Part shown: piece by piece, positions 8,349 through 19,536 of the stretch
Numbering within the stretch: position 1 is the stretch's first letter
Layout: every line of letters starts with the position of its first letter
Source of the DNA: Desulfurispirillum indicum S5
GTDB lineage: Bacteria; Chrysiogenota; Chrysiogenetes; Chrysiogenales; Chrysiogenaceae
Direction: 5' to 3'
Length of the DNA stretch: 64,000 nucleotides
NCBI RefSeq assembly: GCF_000177635.2
Contig: NC_014836.1
Location: 2,836,001 to 2,900,000, forward strand
Notes under the pieces: model-generated
The model's input: the letters and a program-made list of their open reading frames with translations, nothing else
Told to the model about the DNA's origin: nothing
Databases searched by the model: none
Translations under genes and position numbers: made by a program

Positions 8349-10241
8349 TCAGTCGGGCAGCGTGCTTTCCTGGGGCAGCAGCAGCTCAAAACAGCTGCCC
8401 TTGCCCATTTCACTGCTCTGCAGAGTGAGTGTGCCTCCCAGCAGTACTGCCAGGTTACGACTGATGGCCAGACCGAGGCCAGTGCCTTTGAATTCGCGGC
8501 TGATACTGCCATCGGCCTGGGTAAAGGCTTCGAAAATGACTTGCCGCTTCGCCTGTTCGATACCGATTCCCGTATCGCAGACGGTGAAGCTCAGCGGCAG
8601 ATCAGCCCGTCCGCTGGGTTGTATGCGCAGGCTCACGTGGCCCGCACGGGTAAACTTCAGTCCGTTGACGATGAGGTTCTGCAGAATCTGCAGCAGTCGC
8701 TTGCTGTCGGTGATCATGGAACCTTGCCACTGATCTTCCACCACGAGCTCCAACCCCTTCTCACTGGCTTCATAGTGATACTTGCTGCGCAGAAAATCCA
8801 CCAGAAAACTGGTGTGCAGAGGCTCCAGGTGAAGTTCCACCCGCCCCGATTCAAGGCGGGAGAAATCCAGAACCTCGTCGATCATGGTCAAAAGCTCCTT
8901 GCCGCAGATGTGGATCACCTTGAACTTCTCCACTTCCTCCGGGCGAAACTCCGCTTCACTGCGCATCAGCAGCGAAGAGAGCAGCAAAATAGAGTTCAGG
9001 GGCGTGCGCAGTTCATGGGACATATTAGCCAGGAACTCCGATTTGTAGTAATTGCTGCGCTCAAGCTCGATGGTTTTCTGTACAAGTTCATCCTGAGCCC
9101 GCTCCAGGGTGCGATTCTTGCTCTCCAGATCCCGGGCCTGCTGCTCGCGCTGCTCCTCCAGGACGATTTTCTGCTGCAGCTGCTGCTCCAGCGTCAGGCG
9201 GTGGCGAATGCGCAGAATCACAAAGATAACCGCCAGTGTCGTCACCACTCCCAGGCCGGTGAACGCCAGCCAGAAAGAACGCTTGATCTGACCAATGACA
9301 GGAGCCTTCCGGTAGACCACCAGGTGGGCGATGGTCGTGTCGGCAAAGTCCCTGACGGGCAGCGCGAGCACCTGGTAGTTATGCTCCTGCCAGCGCAGCA
9401 CTGTCGCGCCGGGTTCGGGACCCATCAGGACAGAGCAGTCAAAGGAGCGCTGCTTTGCCAGGGCCCGCTCCAGGTCAGCCAGCTGCCCCCTTTCATCGGG
9501 GGAGGTCAGCGCGCTTTCGATAACAAACTCCGGGCACATCAGGCTTTCACCATAGTTGCGCCGAAAATCCGACGCCGAGACACGGGCTTTCACCGCTGCA
9601 CGAGGAACGAGGAAGTGATAGGAGGAGGAGGACAAGGTCGAGGAAAACTCCCGGGACAGACTGGCGGAGGAACTCGCCACCTCAACGGAGCCCACATGCA
9701 CCCCCTGGTGAAAAAGGGGGAACAGAAAACGCAGCCCCGTGGTCATCTGACCACCTTCAAATCCGCTGAGAGCCACGGGCTTTTCAACCATGGCGGCAAT
9801 CATGGCACGGCTGTGCTGCTGGTTATCCCCGAAGGCATGGGGCGCGTGCATGCGCAGTACCACGGTTCCGTCTCTGTCATGGAAGTAGAGGTGATCAAAG
9901 CCCATCCGCTGCAATGAACGATATATGCTTTGCGCTTCACTGGCCAGTTCCCGACGCACGGCTTCCGCCAGGCGCTCACCTCGGGAGTGCTCCCACAGCA
10001 GCTGCTGGATGCGGGGAATATTGAAAGCGGTTTCGTAGCTGAATGAGGCTATGGCATGGCGCAGATCAATGGTGTGCTGGAAAAGCTGGCGGGTCTCCGC
10101 GATGGCATTTTCGTTCTGAAGAGTTATTCTTGAGTGGGACTGGTGGACAAGGAAGGGCAGCAGGCAGAAAAATATCAGGACAATGGCAAGCAGGGGGAAG
10201 TGAATACAGGTGAAGTCCTTCATTGACCAGCGCTGCTTCAT
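8349..10241 (-). CDS. membrane sensor histidine kinase with dCache_3-like periplasmic domain
   Basis: 630 residues. TM1 at about 14-33, periplasmic sensor of about 270 residues, TM2 near 310-335, a long coiled coil (EQLQQKIVLEEQREQQ...), HisKA with ANMSHELRTPLNS, and HATPase_c with GTGLGLAISR. The periplasmic part (HDRDGTVVLRMHAP ... FEGG ... VGSVEVASS) resembles the double-Cache family dCache_3. The start ATG overlaps the stop of the diguanylate cyclase gene (ATGA), implying translational coupling; an internal ATG six codons later is possible. There is no fused receiver, so its target is probably one of the two receivers encoded on either side. Confidence 0.9.
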   Translation of the reverse strand: MKQRWSMKDFTCIHFPLLAIVLIFFCLLPFLVHQSHSRITLQNENAIAETRQLFQHTIDLRHAIASFSYETAFNIPRIQQLLWEHSRGERLAEAVRRELASEAQSIYRSLQRMGFDHLYFHDRDGTVVLRMHAPHAFGDNQQHSRAMIAAMVEKPVALSGFEGGQMTTGLRFLFPLFHQGVHVGSVEVASSSASLSREFSSTLSSSSYHFLVPRAAVKARVSASDFRRNYGESLMCPEFVIESALTSPDERGQLADLERALAKQRSFDCSVLMGPEPGATVLRWQEHNYQVLALPVRDFADTTIAHLVVYRKAPVIGQIKRSFWLAFTGLGVVTTLAVIFVILRIRHRLTLEQQLQQKIVLEEQREQQARDLESKNRTLERAQDELVQKTIELERSNYYKSEFLANMSHELRTPLNSILLLSSLLMRSEAEFRPEEVEKFKVIHICGKELLTMIDEVLDFSRLESGRVELHLEPLHTSFLVDFLRSKYHYEASEKGLELVVEDQWQGSMITDSKRLLQILQNLIVNGLKFTRAGHVSLRIQPSGRADLPLSFTVCDTGIGIEQAKRQVIFEAFTQADGSISREFKGTGLGLAISRNLAVLLGGTLTLQSSEMGKGSCFELLLPQESTLPD

Positions 10242-11509
10242 GGACCCGTTTCACGGGCTTCTTCCGAGCTGAGCCCATGAACCTCCACCCGGTTGCGCCC
10301 CTTGTTTTTCGCCAGATAGAGCGCGTCGTCGGCCCTCTTGATGAAGGTATGCAGCTCATCGTCCGACACAAACTCCGTCACACCAAGGCTGATGGTCACC
10401 GTCCCCACCGCCGCGAACTCGCTGCGTTCGATCAGACGGCGGATGCGCTGGGCAAGATGGCCACCCTGGCGGGCGTTGGTTTCCGTCGCCAGCACCAGGA
10501 ACTCTTCGCCCCCCCAGCGTACCAGGTAATCGCTGGGCCTCAGGCTGCCCCGGACCAGCGCTGCCAGAGTGCGCAGCACATCATCGCCCACATTGTGCCC
10601 ATGGGTATCATTCACCTGCTTGAAGTGATCGATATCAAAGAGTACCGCCGCCAGAGGCTGCCGGTAGCGTCGTGCCCGCTCGGTCTCCACCCGAAAAATA
10701 TCCTCGAACTTGCGGCGGTTGTAGCAACCCGTCAGCATATCCGTGGTGGCAAATATCTCCATCTGCATCTGCAGCTGCTTGAGTTCGTTGACATCCATGG
10801 CCGTGCCGATACCGGAGCAGCGATCCCGCAGCACCACCGTGTTGGTGGCAAGCTCCAGCCAGCGCTCATCCTGATCCCTGGAGGTGATCCGAATGGTCTT
10901 CTGCATCTTGGCCGCCACATCGCAGTTATGCATGGACTCGGCGATATAGCGGAATTCGTTGCACAGAAGCTGGGAGAAGGGAATCTGCTCCAGCTCATCG
11001 GCGCTGTAACCGGTAATCTTCAAAAACTCCGGATTGGCATAGACAAAGCGATCGTTCTCCACAATAAAGATGCCGGCAACCGAGTTCTCCGCCAGGACGC
11101 GAAACAGCTCTTCGCTTTCGCGCAGACGCTTTTCCACATCGTGACTGTGCAGGGCCATTTCGATATTGGAGTGAATTTCGCGGTCGTCAAAGGGCTTGAT
11201 GATATACCCGAAGGGTTTGGTGATTTTGGCCCGCTCCAGAGTCTGTTTGTCGGCATGGGAAGTGAGGAAGACCACGGGAACATGGAAGCGCTGGCGGATG
11301 ATTTCCGCTGCTTCAATACCATCCATGTCGCCCTTGAGCACGATATCCATCAGCACCAGATGGGGGGAGAGATCCTCGACCGCCTTGACAGCTTCTTCGC
11401 CATAGGCGCATATTCCGGCCACATCATAACCAAGGTTCTTCAGGGTGCTTTTGATATCCAGTGCTACAATACTCTCGTCTTCGACGATGAGAACGCGTGT
11501 CTGTTGCAT
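10238..11509 (-). CDS. receiver-PAS-GGDEF diguanylate cyclase
   Basis: 423 residues. Receiver at about 1-120 (acceptor in LVLMDIVLKG, conserved KPF), PAS at about 130-245, GGDEF at about 255-420 with active site RWGGEEF and an inhibitory RxxD site (RPSD) five residues before it, so product feedback by c-di-GMP is likely. It should make c-di-GMP under control of phosphorylation. I start at the ATG ending at 11509 (MQQTRVLIVEDE); no clear RBS precedes it. It is first of a three-gene signalling set on the minus strand, overlapping the next gene by 4 bp. Confidence 0.92.
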   Translation of the reverse strand: MQQTRVLIVEDESIVALDIKSTLKNLGYDVAGICAYGEEAVKAVEDLSPHLVLMDIVLKGDMDGIEAAEIIRQRFHVPVVFLTSHADKQTLERAKITKPFGYIIKPFDDREIHSNIEMALHSHDVEKRLRESEELFRVLAENSVAGIFIVENDRFVYANPEFLKITGYSADELEQIPFSQLLCNEFRYIAESMHNCDVAAKMQKTIRITSRDQDERWLELATNTVVLRDRCSGIGTAMDVNELKQLQMQMEIFATTDMLTGCYNRRKFEDIFRVETERARRYRQPLAAVLFDIDHFKQVNDTHGHNVGDDVLRTLAALVRGSLRPSDYLVRWGGEEFLVLATETNARQGGHLAQRIRRLIERSEFAAVGTVTISLGVTEFVSDDELHTFIKRADDALYLAKNKGRNRVEVHGLSSEEARETGP

Positions 11510-12595
11510 AGGGAGTGTTCCTGTTACGGGAGCCGGATTCTTTCGATCAGTTAAGTATAGCAAACCTGTCAAGGCTTTTTTGCAAACTCGCTGACTATAG
11601 CATATTGTTTTATTGTGCGAAAATTCTTTTGTTCTATTCTGTCACCTCCCCTGCCAGCGGTACAAATCCCCCGCTGAATTACATCGCGTTTTCCATATCA
11701 CAAGGATATAGTTGACGATTTTCTTTGCCTCACTCCAGTGCGTGAGCTGAAAAGGGCAGTACGGGAGATCGTTTCCCAGCCGCTTTGGGCGAGTCAAAAG
11801 TGGCAAAACACTTCGATGATATCTGGCGATGCCCATTGTGAATGTGAATTTCTGGAGTTACATCCGCGATTCATACGTATTAAGTTGGAATTACTTACAT
11901 CTCAACTTTCGCGCCTCTTGACTTTGGAGTAAAGCGTTAGATAATTGTCATTTGCCACGAGCAAATCGCTTCCGTTTTCCCTGCTTGACTCATTCAGCAT
12001 CCAGGCTATGCCGTACATTGCCCTTTTTTGGTGCGGCCAAAAAAGGACCAAAAAAACCGCCCCCCGAACGCCCGTTTTTCCGGATCGTTTGCTCGCCTGT
12101 TCTGGAGATCCGGCAGCAGGCTGCCCAAAGAGGCCCATCTGCTGCGTTGCCGGGCATCGCTCGTCACTGCGACGTACAGGGAGTACGTCTCACTCCTCAC
12201 CTTGCTTGCGCCTTGCACCTGAGAACTTTTCAATTGCCTGCATAACGCGATGGACCCGCAGGGTTGCCGCCACGAGGGCGGCAACCGCAAACCAAAAGCC
12301 ATGGAGGGCGGTTGTTTGCGGTCCCCAGTTCCAGGCAAGCGGACGGCTGAAAAGGACAGCACTGGGGGCCGCTTCCCAGCCACTTTTTGCGGGAAAAAAG
12401 TGGCAAAAGAAACTCGTATATATGGTGAGGATAATGTCAAGCGACGCAGTCTGTGTAGAACCATTTCGGCCATTGCAGCATGACATCAGGGTCAGCGCTG
12501 ACAACCTGCCGTTTCGGGGATGCGAAACTTCAGTTACATGTTAATTTTTTTACGCTATTATACCAGGCACCTGAAGAGAATCAGAGGTTCATGAC
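11510..12595. other. long gene-free region with repeats
   Basis: About 1.1 kb without a credible gene. 11550-11960 is AT-rich and holds a partial family A end (CCGCTTTGG..CAAAAGTGG near 11780) that looks like a decayed repeat. 12022-12480 is a full family A copy. The leftward promoter of the cyclase operon and the rightward promoter of the methyltransferase must lie at the two ends; I could not place them with confidence. Confidence 0.6.
12022..12480 (+). repeat. family A dispersed repeat, long copy 2
   Basis: Same order of blocks as the copy at 5251. The opening hairpin is CCTTTTTTGG (12022-12031) / CCAAAAAAGG (12037-12046), the core contains GTCACTGCGACGTACAGGG, then GGTTGCCGCC/GGGCGGCAACC, and the closing hairpin near 12378 is CCACTTTTT/AAAAAAGTGG followed by CAAAAGAAAC. 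Stem sequences differ from other copies but stay paired. Confidence 0.85.
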
Positions 12596-13546
12596 ATGAG
12601 TTACAGCAGCCCCCTGCCCGCGGAGTTTCTGCAACGCCTGACCGCCATCGTACCCCCATCCTGGTACGAACAGGTCTTTGCCACCTTTCACCAGCACCGA
12701 ACCTGCTCCTTTCGGGTGAATACGCTGCGCAGTTCCACGGCGGACGCGCTGGCAGAGCTCTCAGCCCTGGACATCAGTGCCAGCCCGGTTCCCTGGTGCG
12801 CGGAAGCTTTTGTGGTGCCCCACGGGCAGCGCTCCCTGCTGAGTACTTCCGCTGCTTTTTCTGAGGGCCGTATCTATATACAGAATCTCTCCAGCATGGC
12901 ACCCGTACTGCTCCTGAATCCCCGGCCCGGCGAACAGGTGCTCGATCTGGCGGCCGCCCCCGGTGGCAAGACCCTGCACCTGGCGGCTCTGATGGAAAAC
13001 CGCGGCTGGATATCCGCTGTGGAGGCGGTCAAGGACCGCTTCTTTCGCCTGAAGGCCAATGTGGAAGCCTTTGGGGCTTCCATCGTACACACCTATCTGC
13101 GCGACGGGCGCACTGTGGGCCTGGCCTGTCCAGAGCACTTTGACCGGGTGTTGCTGGACGCGCCCTGCTCTTCGGAGGCCCGTTTTCACGCCGACAATCC
13201 TGCCAGCTGGCAGTTCTGGAGCCCCGCGAAAATCCGTGAGGCGGCCCGCAAACAGAAGCCCCTGCTCTTTTCGGCCTGGCAGTCTCTCAAGCCAGGGGGA
13301 ACCATGGTCTACTGCACCTGCTCCTTCGCGCCTGAAGAAAACGAAGCCATGGTGGCGGCGCTGCTGAAAAAATATGGTGACGCGGTGGATATTCTACCGC
13401 TGGAGCTGCCCTTCGCCAACACCATACCCGGCCTGACCCACTGGCTGGGCAAGGAGTTCGACCCGCGCCTGGAAAGAACCAGGCGCATTCTGCCCGACGC
13501 GTTCATGGATAGCTTTTACCTGGCTCACCTGCGCAAGGTGCCGTGA
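12596..13546 (+). CDS. RNA cytosine-C5 methyltransferase (NOL1/NOP2/Sun family)
   Basis: 316 residues. SAM-binding motif I LDLAAAPGGKT, motif IV DAPCSSEARF with a catalytic-type Cys, and the second Cys in YCTCSFAPEENE are all present, as expected of RsmB/RsmF-type enzymes that methylate cytosine C5 in rRNA or tRNA. It lacks the C-terminal PUA-like extension of RsmF and the NusB-like N-terminus of RsmB, so the target cannot be assigned. RBS AGAGG precedes the ATG. The stop overlaps the start of the patatin gene (TGATG), so the two are translationally coupled. Confidence 0.9.
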   Translation: MSYSSPLPAEFLQRLTAIVPPSWYEQVFATFHQHRTCSFRVNTLRSSTADALAELSALDISASPVPWCAEAFVVPHGQRSLLSTSAAFSEGRIYIQNLSSMAPVLLLNPRPGEQVLDLAAAPGGKTLHLAALMENRGWISAVEAVKDRFFRLKANVEAFGASIVHTYLRDGRTVGLACPEHFDRVLLDAPCSSEARFHADNPASWQFWSPAKIREAARKQKPLLFSAWQSLKPGGTMVYCTCSFAPEENEAMVAALLKKYGDAVDILPLELPFANTIPGLTHWLGKEFDPRLERTRRILPDAFMDSFYLAHLRKVP

Positions 13547-15753
13547 TGAAATACCTGCGAAGCACCCTTTTGCCCCTTTGTCTGCTGGTCGCCACGGCCA
13601 TGTCCGGCTCAGCCCAGGAGTCGCCCCGCGTCGCCCTGGTGCTCAGCGGCGGCGGAGCCAAGGGCATCGCCCATGTGGGAGTGCTGCAGTTTCTGGAGGA
13701 GATGCGCGTTCCCGTGCACTGCATCGCGGGAACCAGCATGGGAGCGCTGGTGGGAGGTGCCTACGCCAGCGGCTTTTCGGTACAGAAGCTGGAAGAAGCC
13801 ATCAGCAGCGCCGACTGGGAGCGTCTCTTTTCCAGTACGCCCCACCGCTCCTTCATTCCCTTCCACCAGAAGCAGGAAGACTGGCTCAACTTTTTCGACT
13901 TCACCATCAACATGCAGGGTACGCGCATCTACCCCGTTGCCGGATTGATCAACACCCACAATCTGCACTTTTTCTTCCGGGAGCTGACGGGATTCCAGCC
14001 AGTGATGGACTTTGACCAGATGCCCATCCCCTTCCGGGCCATCGGCACCGACCTGGAAAGCGGCGAAGCCGTCACCATGAGCAGGGGTGATCTCTCCACA
14101 GCCCTGCTGGCCAGCATGAGCGTCCCCGGCGTCTTTCCTCCCGTATACCATGAAGGTCGCCTGCTCTTCGACGGCGCCCTGGTCAACAATCTGCCCATCG
14201 CAGTGGCCCTTCGGGACTGCAAGCCCGACCTCATCATCGCCGTCAACATCAGCCCCGATACCGATACCGGCGCCCGGGCGGATGAGCCTGCTTCCATCCT
14301 GACAGTGGCCCAGCGCATCACCAAAATCCCCGTCCAGTACAATGTGCGCCATGGACTGCAGGAACTGCGCCCCTACGACCTCCTCATCAGCCCCAGAGTC
14401 GGCAGCTATTCGGCCAGCGATTTCACCCCCGTACGCCCCCTGATCGCCGAAGGCTACCGGGCCGCTGCCCTGCTCTACGACCAGCTGCGGCCCCTCAGCC
14501 TCAGCCCGGGCGAATACGACCAGTGGTATCGCGAGCACCGTACTCCCCTGGCCCACTCGCTGTCTATCCGCACGATCAGCCTGCCTGAGCTGACCCGCGT
14601 CAATCCCGACGTGCTGCAGCGACGCCTGCGGCTCGACCCGCAGCAGGCCTTTGACCAGTCCACCCTCCACGCCAGCCTGAACCGCATCTACGCCAGCGGA
14701 GACTTTGAGCGTCTGGATTACCACCTGAGCGAGGAGCCCGGCAACGGCACCCACGTTATCATCAGCGCCACGGAGAGGCCCGGTGGCGATTTTCTGCGCT
14801 TTGGCATGGAGCTTTACACTGACTCTGAAGGTGACTCCCGCTTCACCGCCCTGGCAAGCTATCGCAAAACCTGGCTGAACGGCCTTGGCGCCCAGTGGCG
14901 CAATATCTTCAAGATCGGCCACGAGCGGCAGCTGTACAGCGAGTTCAACCAGCCCCTCTTCCTGGGCAGCGAGCTCTTCCTCGCCCCCCACATCAGCTAT
15001 CACAGCCAGCCTCATCAGGTGTATCAGCAGGAGCAGCCCATTGCCCGTTACAACGTCAGCCACTATGGCACCGGCCTGGAAATCGGCACCCATGTGGGGC
15101 GCTGGGGTGAAGGGCGCCTGGGCATCGTGCGCCGCTTCCACAGGGCCACCGTCCTGGTGGGGGATTCCGCCCTGCCCGAGGACGAGCAGTGGCAGACCGG
15201 CTATACCGCCAGCATCACCTATGACCAGATGGATAATCCCACCTTTCCCACCCAGGGCAGTGCCTTTGCCCTTGACTGGTACGCGACCCTGGACAACCCC
15301 GACAGCCAGACCTCCTACCGGCGCGTTGAAGGCCGCGCTGCCCACGCCCTGAGCTGGGGCAGAAACAGTGTCGTACTCTCGTTCCGGGGCGGCAGTGGAC
15401 TGGACACCGATATACCCTATTTCGACCAGTTCCGCCTGGGAGGGTTCTTCAACCTGAGCGCCTATCGCGGCGAAGAACTGGTGGGCGAGCGAGTGGCCCT
15501 GGCACAACTGATGGCCTTTCGCCACACGGGCAGCCTGCCCGTGCTGGGCAAAGCCTACAGCGGAGTGCTGCTGGAAACCGGCAACGTGTGGGATGAACCG
15601 GACTTCTCCCACGACAACCTGCGCCACAGCCCGTGGTCAGCCAGCCTCTTCACCGCCCTGGACACTGGGCTCGGCCCCCTCTACCTCTCCCTGGCCCATG
15701 GCAGTGAGGGCCGGGGCGCAGCCTACCTCTTCCTGGGAATCCCCTATTACTGA
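13546..15753 (+). CDS. patatin-like phospholipase with POTRA and outer-membrane beta-barrel (type Vd, PlpD-like)
   Basis: 735 residues. Signal peptide about 1-23, then a patatin domain with oxyanion loop GGGAKG (35-40), nucleophile Ser64 in GTSMG and catalytic Asp209 in FDGA. A POTRA-like segment (about 340-420, NPDVLQRRLRLDPQQAFDQ...) leads into a C-terminal 16-strand-type Omp85 barrel ending in an aromatic residue (GIPYY). This is the PlpD architecture, where the barrel exports or displays the lipase. The frame also opens with a GTG one codon earlier; ATG at 13546 is preferred. It shares a transcript with the methyltransferase and precedes uvrB by about 85 bp. Confidence 0.92.
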   Translation: MKYLRSTLLPLCLLVATAMSGSAQESPRVALVLSGGGAKGIAHVGVLQFLEEMRVPVHCIAGTSMGALVGGAYASGFSVQKLEEAISSADWERLFSSTPHRSFIPFHQKQEDWLNFFDFTINMQGTRIYPVAGLINTHNLHFFFRELTGFQPVMDFDQMPIPFRAIGTDLESGEAVTMSRGDLSTALLASMSVPGVFPPVYHEGRLLFDGALVNNLPIAVALRDCKPDLIIAVNISPDTDTGARADEPASILTVAQRITKIPVQYNVRHGLQELRPYDLLISPRVGSYSASDFTPVRPLIAEGYRAAALLYDQLRPLSLSPGEYDQWYREHRTPLAHSLSIRTISLPELTRVNPDVLQRRLRLDPQQAFDQSTLHASLNRIYASGDFERLDYHLSEEPGNGTHVIISATERPGGDFLRFGMELYTDSEGDSRFTALASYRKTWLNGLGAQWRNIFKIGHERQLYSEFNQPLFLGSELFLAPHISYHSQPHQVYQQEQPIARYNVSHYGTGLEIGTHVGRWGEGRLGIVRRFHRATVLVGDSALPEDEQWQTGYTASITYDQMDNPTFPTQGSAFALDWYATLDNPDSQTSYRRVEGRAAHALSWGRNSVVLSFRGGSGLDTDIPYFDQFRLGGFFNLSAYRGEELVGERVALAQLMAFRHTGSLPVLGKAYSGVLLETGNVWDEPDFSHDNLRHSPWSASLFTALDTGLGPLYLSLAHGSEGRGAAYLFLGIPYY

Positions 15754-15837
15754 GCCGGTAATCCGGACAGATGAAAGTGGAGACCGCGTCCCGCACCTGC
15801 TATACTGCAGAGAAACTTCAGCCAGAGGGTGTTTTCC

Positions 15838-17820
<1,983 letters not shown>

Positions 17821-17902
17821 GGAGCCTGGAAAGGCAAGGGACGTGGAACCGCGTTTGGAGAACCCAAAGGCATTCTGAACCACGAATGAACCCGAATATA
17901 CA

Positions 17903-18070
17903 CGAATGGGGGAAATTTCACGCAAAGACTGTGGGGAGGGGAAACCGGAAGAGCTTAACCACGGAAATCACGGAAGACACGGAAGTTACCGCGAATAGAC
18001 GCGAATAAACGCGAATGGAAAGGCAGGATCTCACGCCCGTTCGCTGCGCTCACTCAAGTCGCGAAGACGC
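17903..18070 (+). repeat. left arm of perfect 168-bp inverted repeat
   Basis: Base-by-base comparison shows this segment to be the exact reverse complement of 23039-23206. Similarity continues imperfectly outward to about 17878. The content is family B repeat (ACCACGGAAATCACGG, CGCGAATAGACGCGAATAAA). Together the arms enclose 5 kb of AT-rich cassette DNA. Confidence 0.97.
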
Positions 18071-18183
18071 AGAGGAAAATACAAGGTTAACTGATTTGGC
18101 TGCCCATCTTCTTTGCGTTCTCAGCGGCTTTGCGAGAGGAGATTGTCTTTTCTGAAAAGAGAATTTTAAAGAAAGTGTCTTTC

Positions 18184-18266
18184 AATACCTCAAAATACGC
18201 AGGCAATTGAAAAATGCTCAGGTGCAAGGCGTGCAACACCACAGATGAGGGTTTTTCAGCAGCCTG
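18184..18266 (-). repeat. family A repeat, short copy
   Basis: About 83 bp running from GCAATTGAAAAATGCTCAGG to CAGATGAGGGTTTTTCAGCA, i.e. the two imperfectly inverted ends of family A with most of the middle missing. Nearly the same sequence lies at 35110-35188. Confidence 0.8.
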
Positions 18267-18649
18267 TAAAGGCAGGTTTCTCGCGGAGCACGCAGGGACG
18301 CGGTGAAAAGGCAAGGAGAGATTGAACCACGAAAAACACGAAAGGCACGAAAAAAGAGGAAAAGATATGCATCTCGCCAAGGCGCAAAGTCGCCAAGGGA
18401 AAACAAATGAATAAATTCCCCATTTACGAGCTATGCAATAAATTGTATTTTCGCGTAACGTTTGTTGTGTTACCATGCAAGTTGAACCTGGCGTCAGGCT
18501 TGGAATGATACGGTTTTGCAAGTTGCATATCTGACGGATAAACTTGTACAAATGCAACACTATACAGAAAGTTGTCGTTTCTGCAAGGGTTGCAGTCTGA
18601 GTTTCAGGATAGGAGTTTTTATGTGTCAATTTGGACGTTTTTTCAAAAA

Positions 18650-18688
18650 GTGCATAACGTCAGTTTTGACGCCTAAATGTAGTTAGCT
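18650..18688 (+). promoter_or_regulatory. attI-like integron attachment site
   Basis: GACGCCTAAATGTAGTTAGC (about 18667-18687) aligns well with the end of the class 1 attI site as I remember it (CGCCCTAAAACAAAGTTAGGC), with the core GTTAGCT at 18682-18688. Its position directly before the first cassette gene, and the attC sites after it, support the reading. No integrase gene adjoins it. It could instead be a decayed attC of a lost cassette. Confidence 0.45.
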
Positions 18689-18703
18689 CTTAGGAAAACA
18701 ACG

Positions 18704-19441
18704 ATGCACGATAGAATTCCAACGGCCTTTATTTCGTTCGCCGCTACGGAGCTGACAAATAACGGTCTGTCTGGCCCAAAACTAGTAGAGATAACATCGG
18801 CCTACGCCGCTGATTTTTCGGTCGATATCCCGCATGCTAGATACCCTTTTGATGCACCAAACAAACGGACAGCACTTCTTGATAACTTGCTAAAATTTTC
18901 TCCTAAGCAGCAATATCAAATAATTCGTGAGCTGTGTGATCGACTGAATGCAAACGGGGATATAGCTCAGCTTGTCACTCTAAAGACCAAGTTATTCAGA
19001 GAATACCGAGACTTTGCAGATCAAGATAATCTTACGGCTATCCACGAGACCCAAATCATTGAGGCGAGACACTGGTTAGCCGACTATCCAGATGCAAAGA
19101 AGCTTTTTGATGAAGCGCTTGAAAAACATAGCCATGGTGTTTTTCAGCGTAATACTTTGGATGATCTGAGGCTGGCTCTTGAAATTCTTGTCCGCCAAAT
19201 ATTTGGAAATCACAAAACCCTAGAGAATCAGATTTCAACTATCGGTCAGTACGTAAAAGATCGGGGTGGCTCGCCACAGTTAGCAAATATGTTTGAGAAG
19301 CTTGTGGATTACTACACAAAATATCAGAACACCTATATTAAGCATGACGATGCAGTCATTACAGCTGAGATTGAATTTGTATTCGAGCTAACCAGCTCGT
19401 TTGTTAAACACTTTTTGAGGATTAGAAGTGCTAAGAGCTAA
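18704..19441 (+). CDS. cassette gene 1: unrecognised protein, possibly Abi/HEPN-like
   Basis: 245 residues, soluble, no signal peptide. I do not recognise the family firmly. The last third (residues 150-240: LEILVRQIF.., then NMFEKLVDYYTKYQNTYIKHDD and a final amphipathic helix) resembles the C-terminal helical region of abortive-infection proteins and HEPN-type folds; a YxN...KHD motif is visible. The N-terminal 90 residues are also helical. AT-rich, unlike its flanks. RBS TAGGA precedes the ATG; the TAA stop lies inside attC 1, as is typical of integron cassettes. A defence or stress role is inferred only from the neighbours. Confidence 0.75.
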   Translation: MHDRIPTAFISFAATELTNNGLSGPKLVEITSAYAADFSVDIPHARYPFDAPNKRTALLDNLLKFSPKQQYQIIRELCDRLNANGDIAQLVTLKTKLFREYRDFADQDNLTAIHETQIIEARHWLADYPDAKKLFDEALEKHSHGVFQRNTLDDLRLALEILVRQIFGNHKTLENQISTIGQYVKDRGGSPQLANMFEKLVDYYTKYQNTYIKHDDAVITAEIEFVFELTSSFVKHFLRIRSAKS

Positions 19442-19519
19442 CAAAGCCAAGCACTGCGACGGCTTTTCCGTTGCGGCTTCGCCTTCACTGCAAAGCCGCG
19501 CGTGTTGGCGGCGTTAGAA
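19437..19519 (+). other. attC site 1 (integron cassette recombination site)
   Basis: About 80 nt of imperfect palindrome. The R boxes are TAAC at the left and GTTAGAA at 19513-19519. The L boxes GCCAA/TTGGC pair, an extra G stands before the paired CAC/GTG, and extra T and A interrupt the inner stem GCG-CGGCTTT/AAAGCCGCGC. This box order with unpaired bases on one strand is the defining attC architecture. The upstream gene's stop codon sits in the left R box. Confidence 0.93.
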
Positions 19520-19536
19520 ATCTTGGGGAGTAATCT

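Larger units (their letters stand above)
17821..18703. other. gene-free region between uvrB and the cassette island
   Basis: No credible gene in about 880 bases. It holds the left inverted-repeat arm (17903-18070), a short family A copy (18184-18266), more family B sequence (18290-18410, CCACGAAAAACACGAAAGGC type), and then an AT-rich stretch (18410-18700) that ends in an attI-like site. An integrase gene would be expected leftward of that site; none is seen in either strand. Confidence 0.7.

Noticed and set aside
13609-15627. Long minus-strand frame (672 codons) opposite the patatin gene
   Set aside because: Shadow frame; the plus strand has signal peptide, catalytic dyad and barrel.
18071-18660. 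Integrase gene left of the attI-like site
   Set aside because: The minus-strand frame 18087-18629 has no tyrosine-recombinase motif and is made of repeat sequence; no other frame is long enough.
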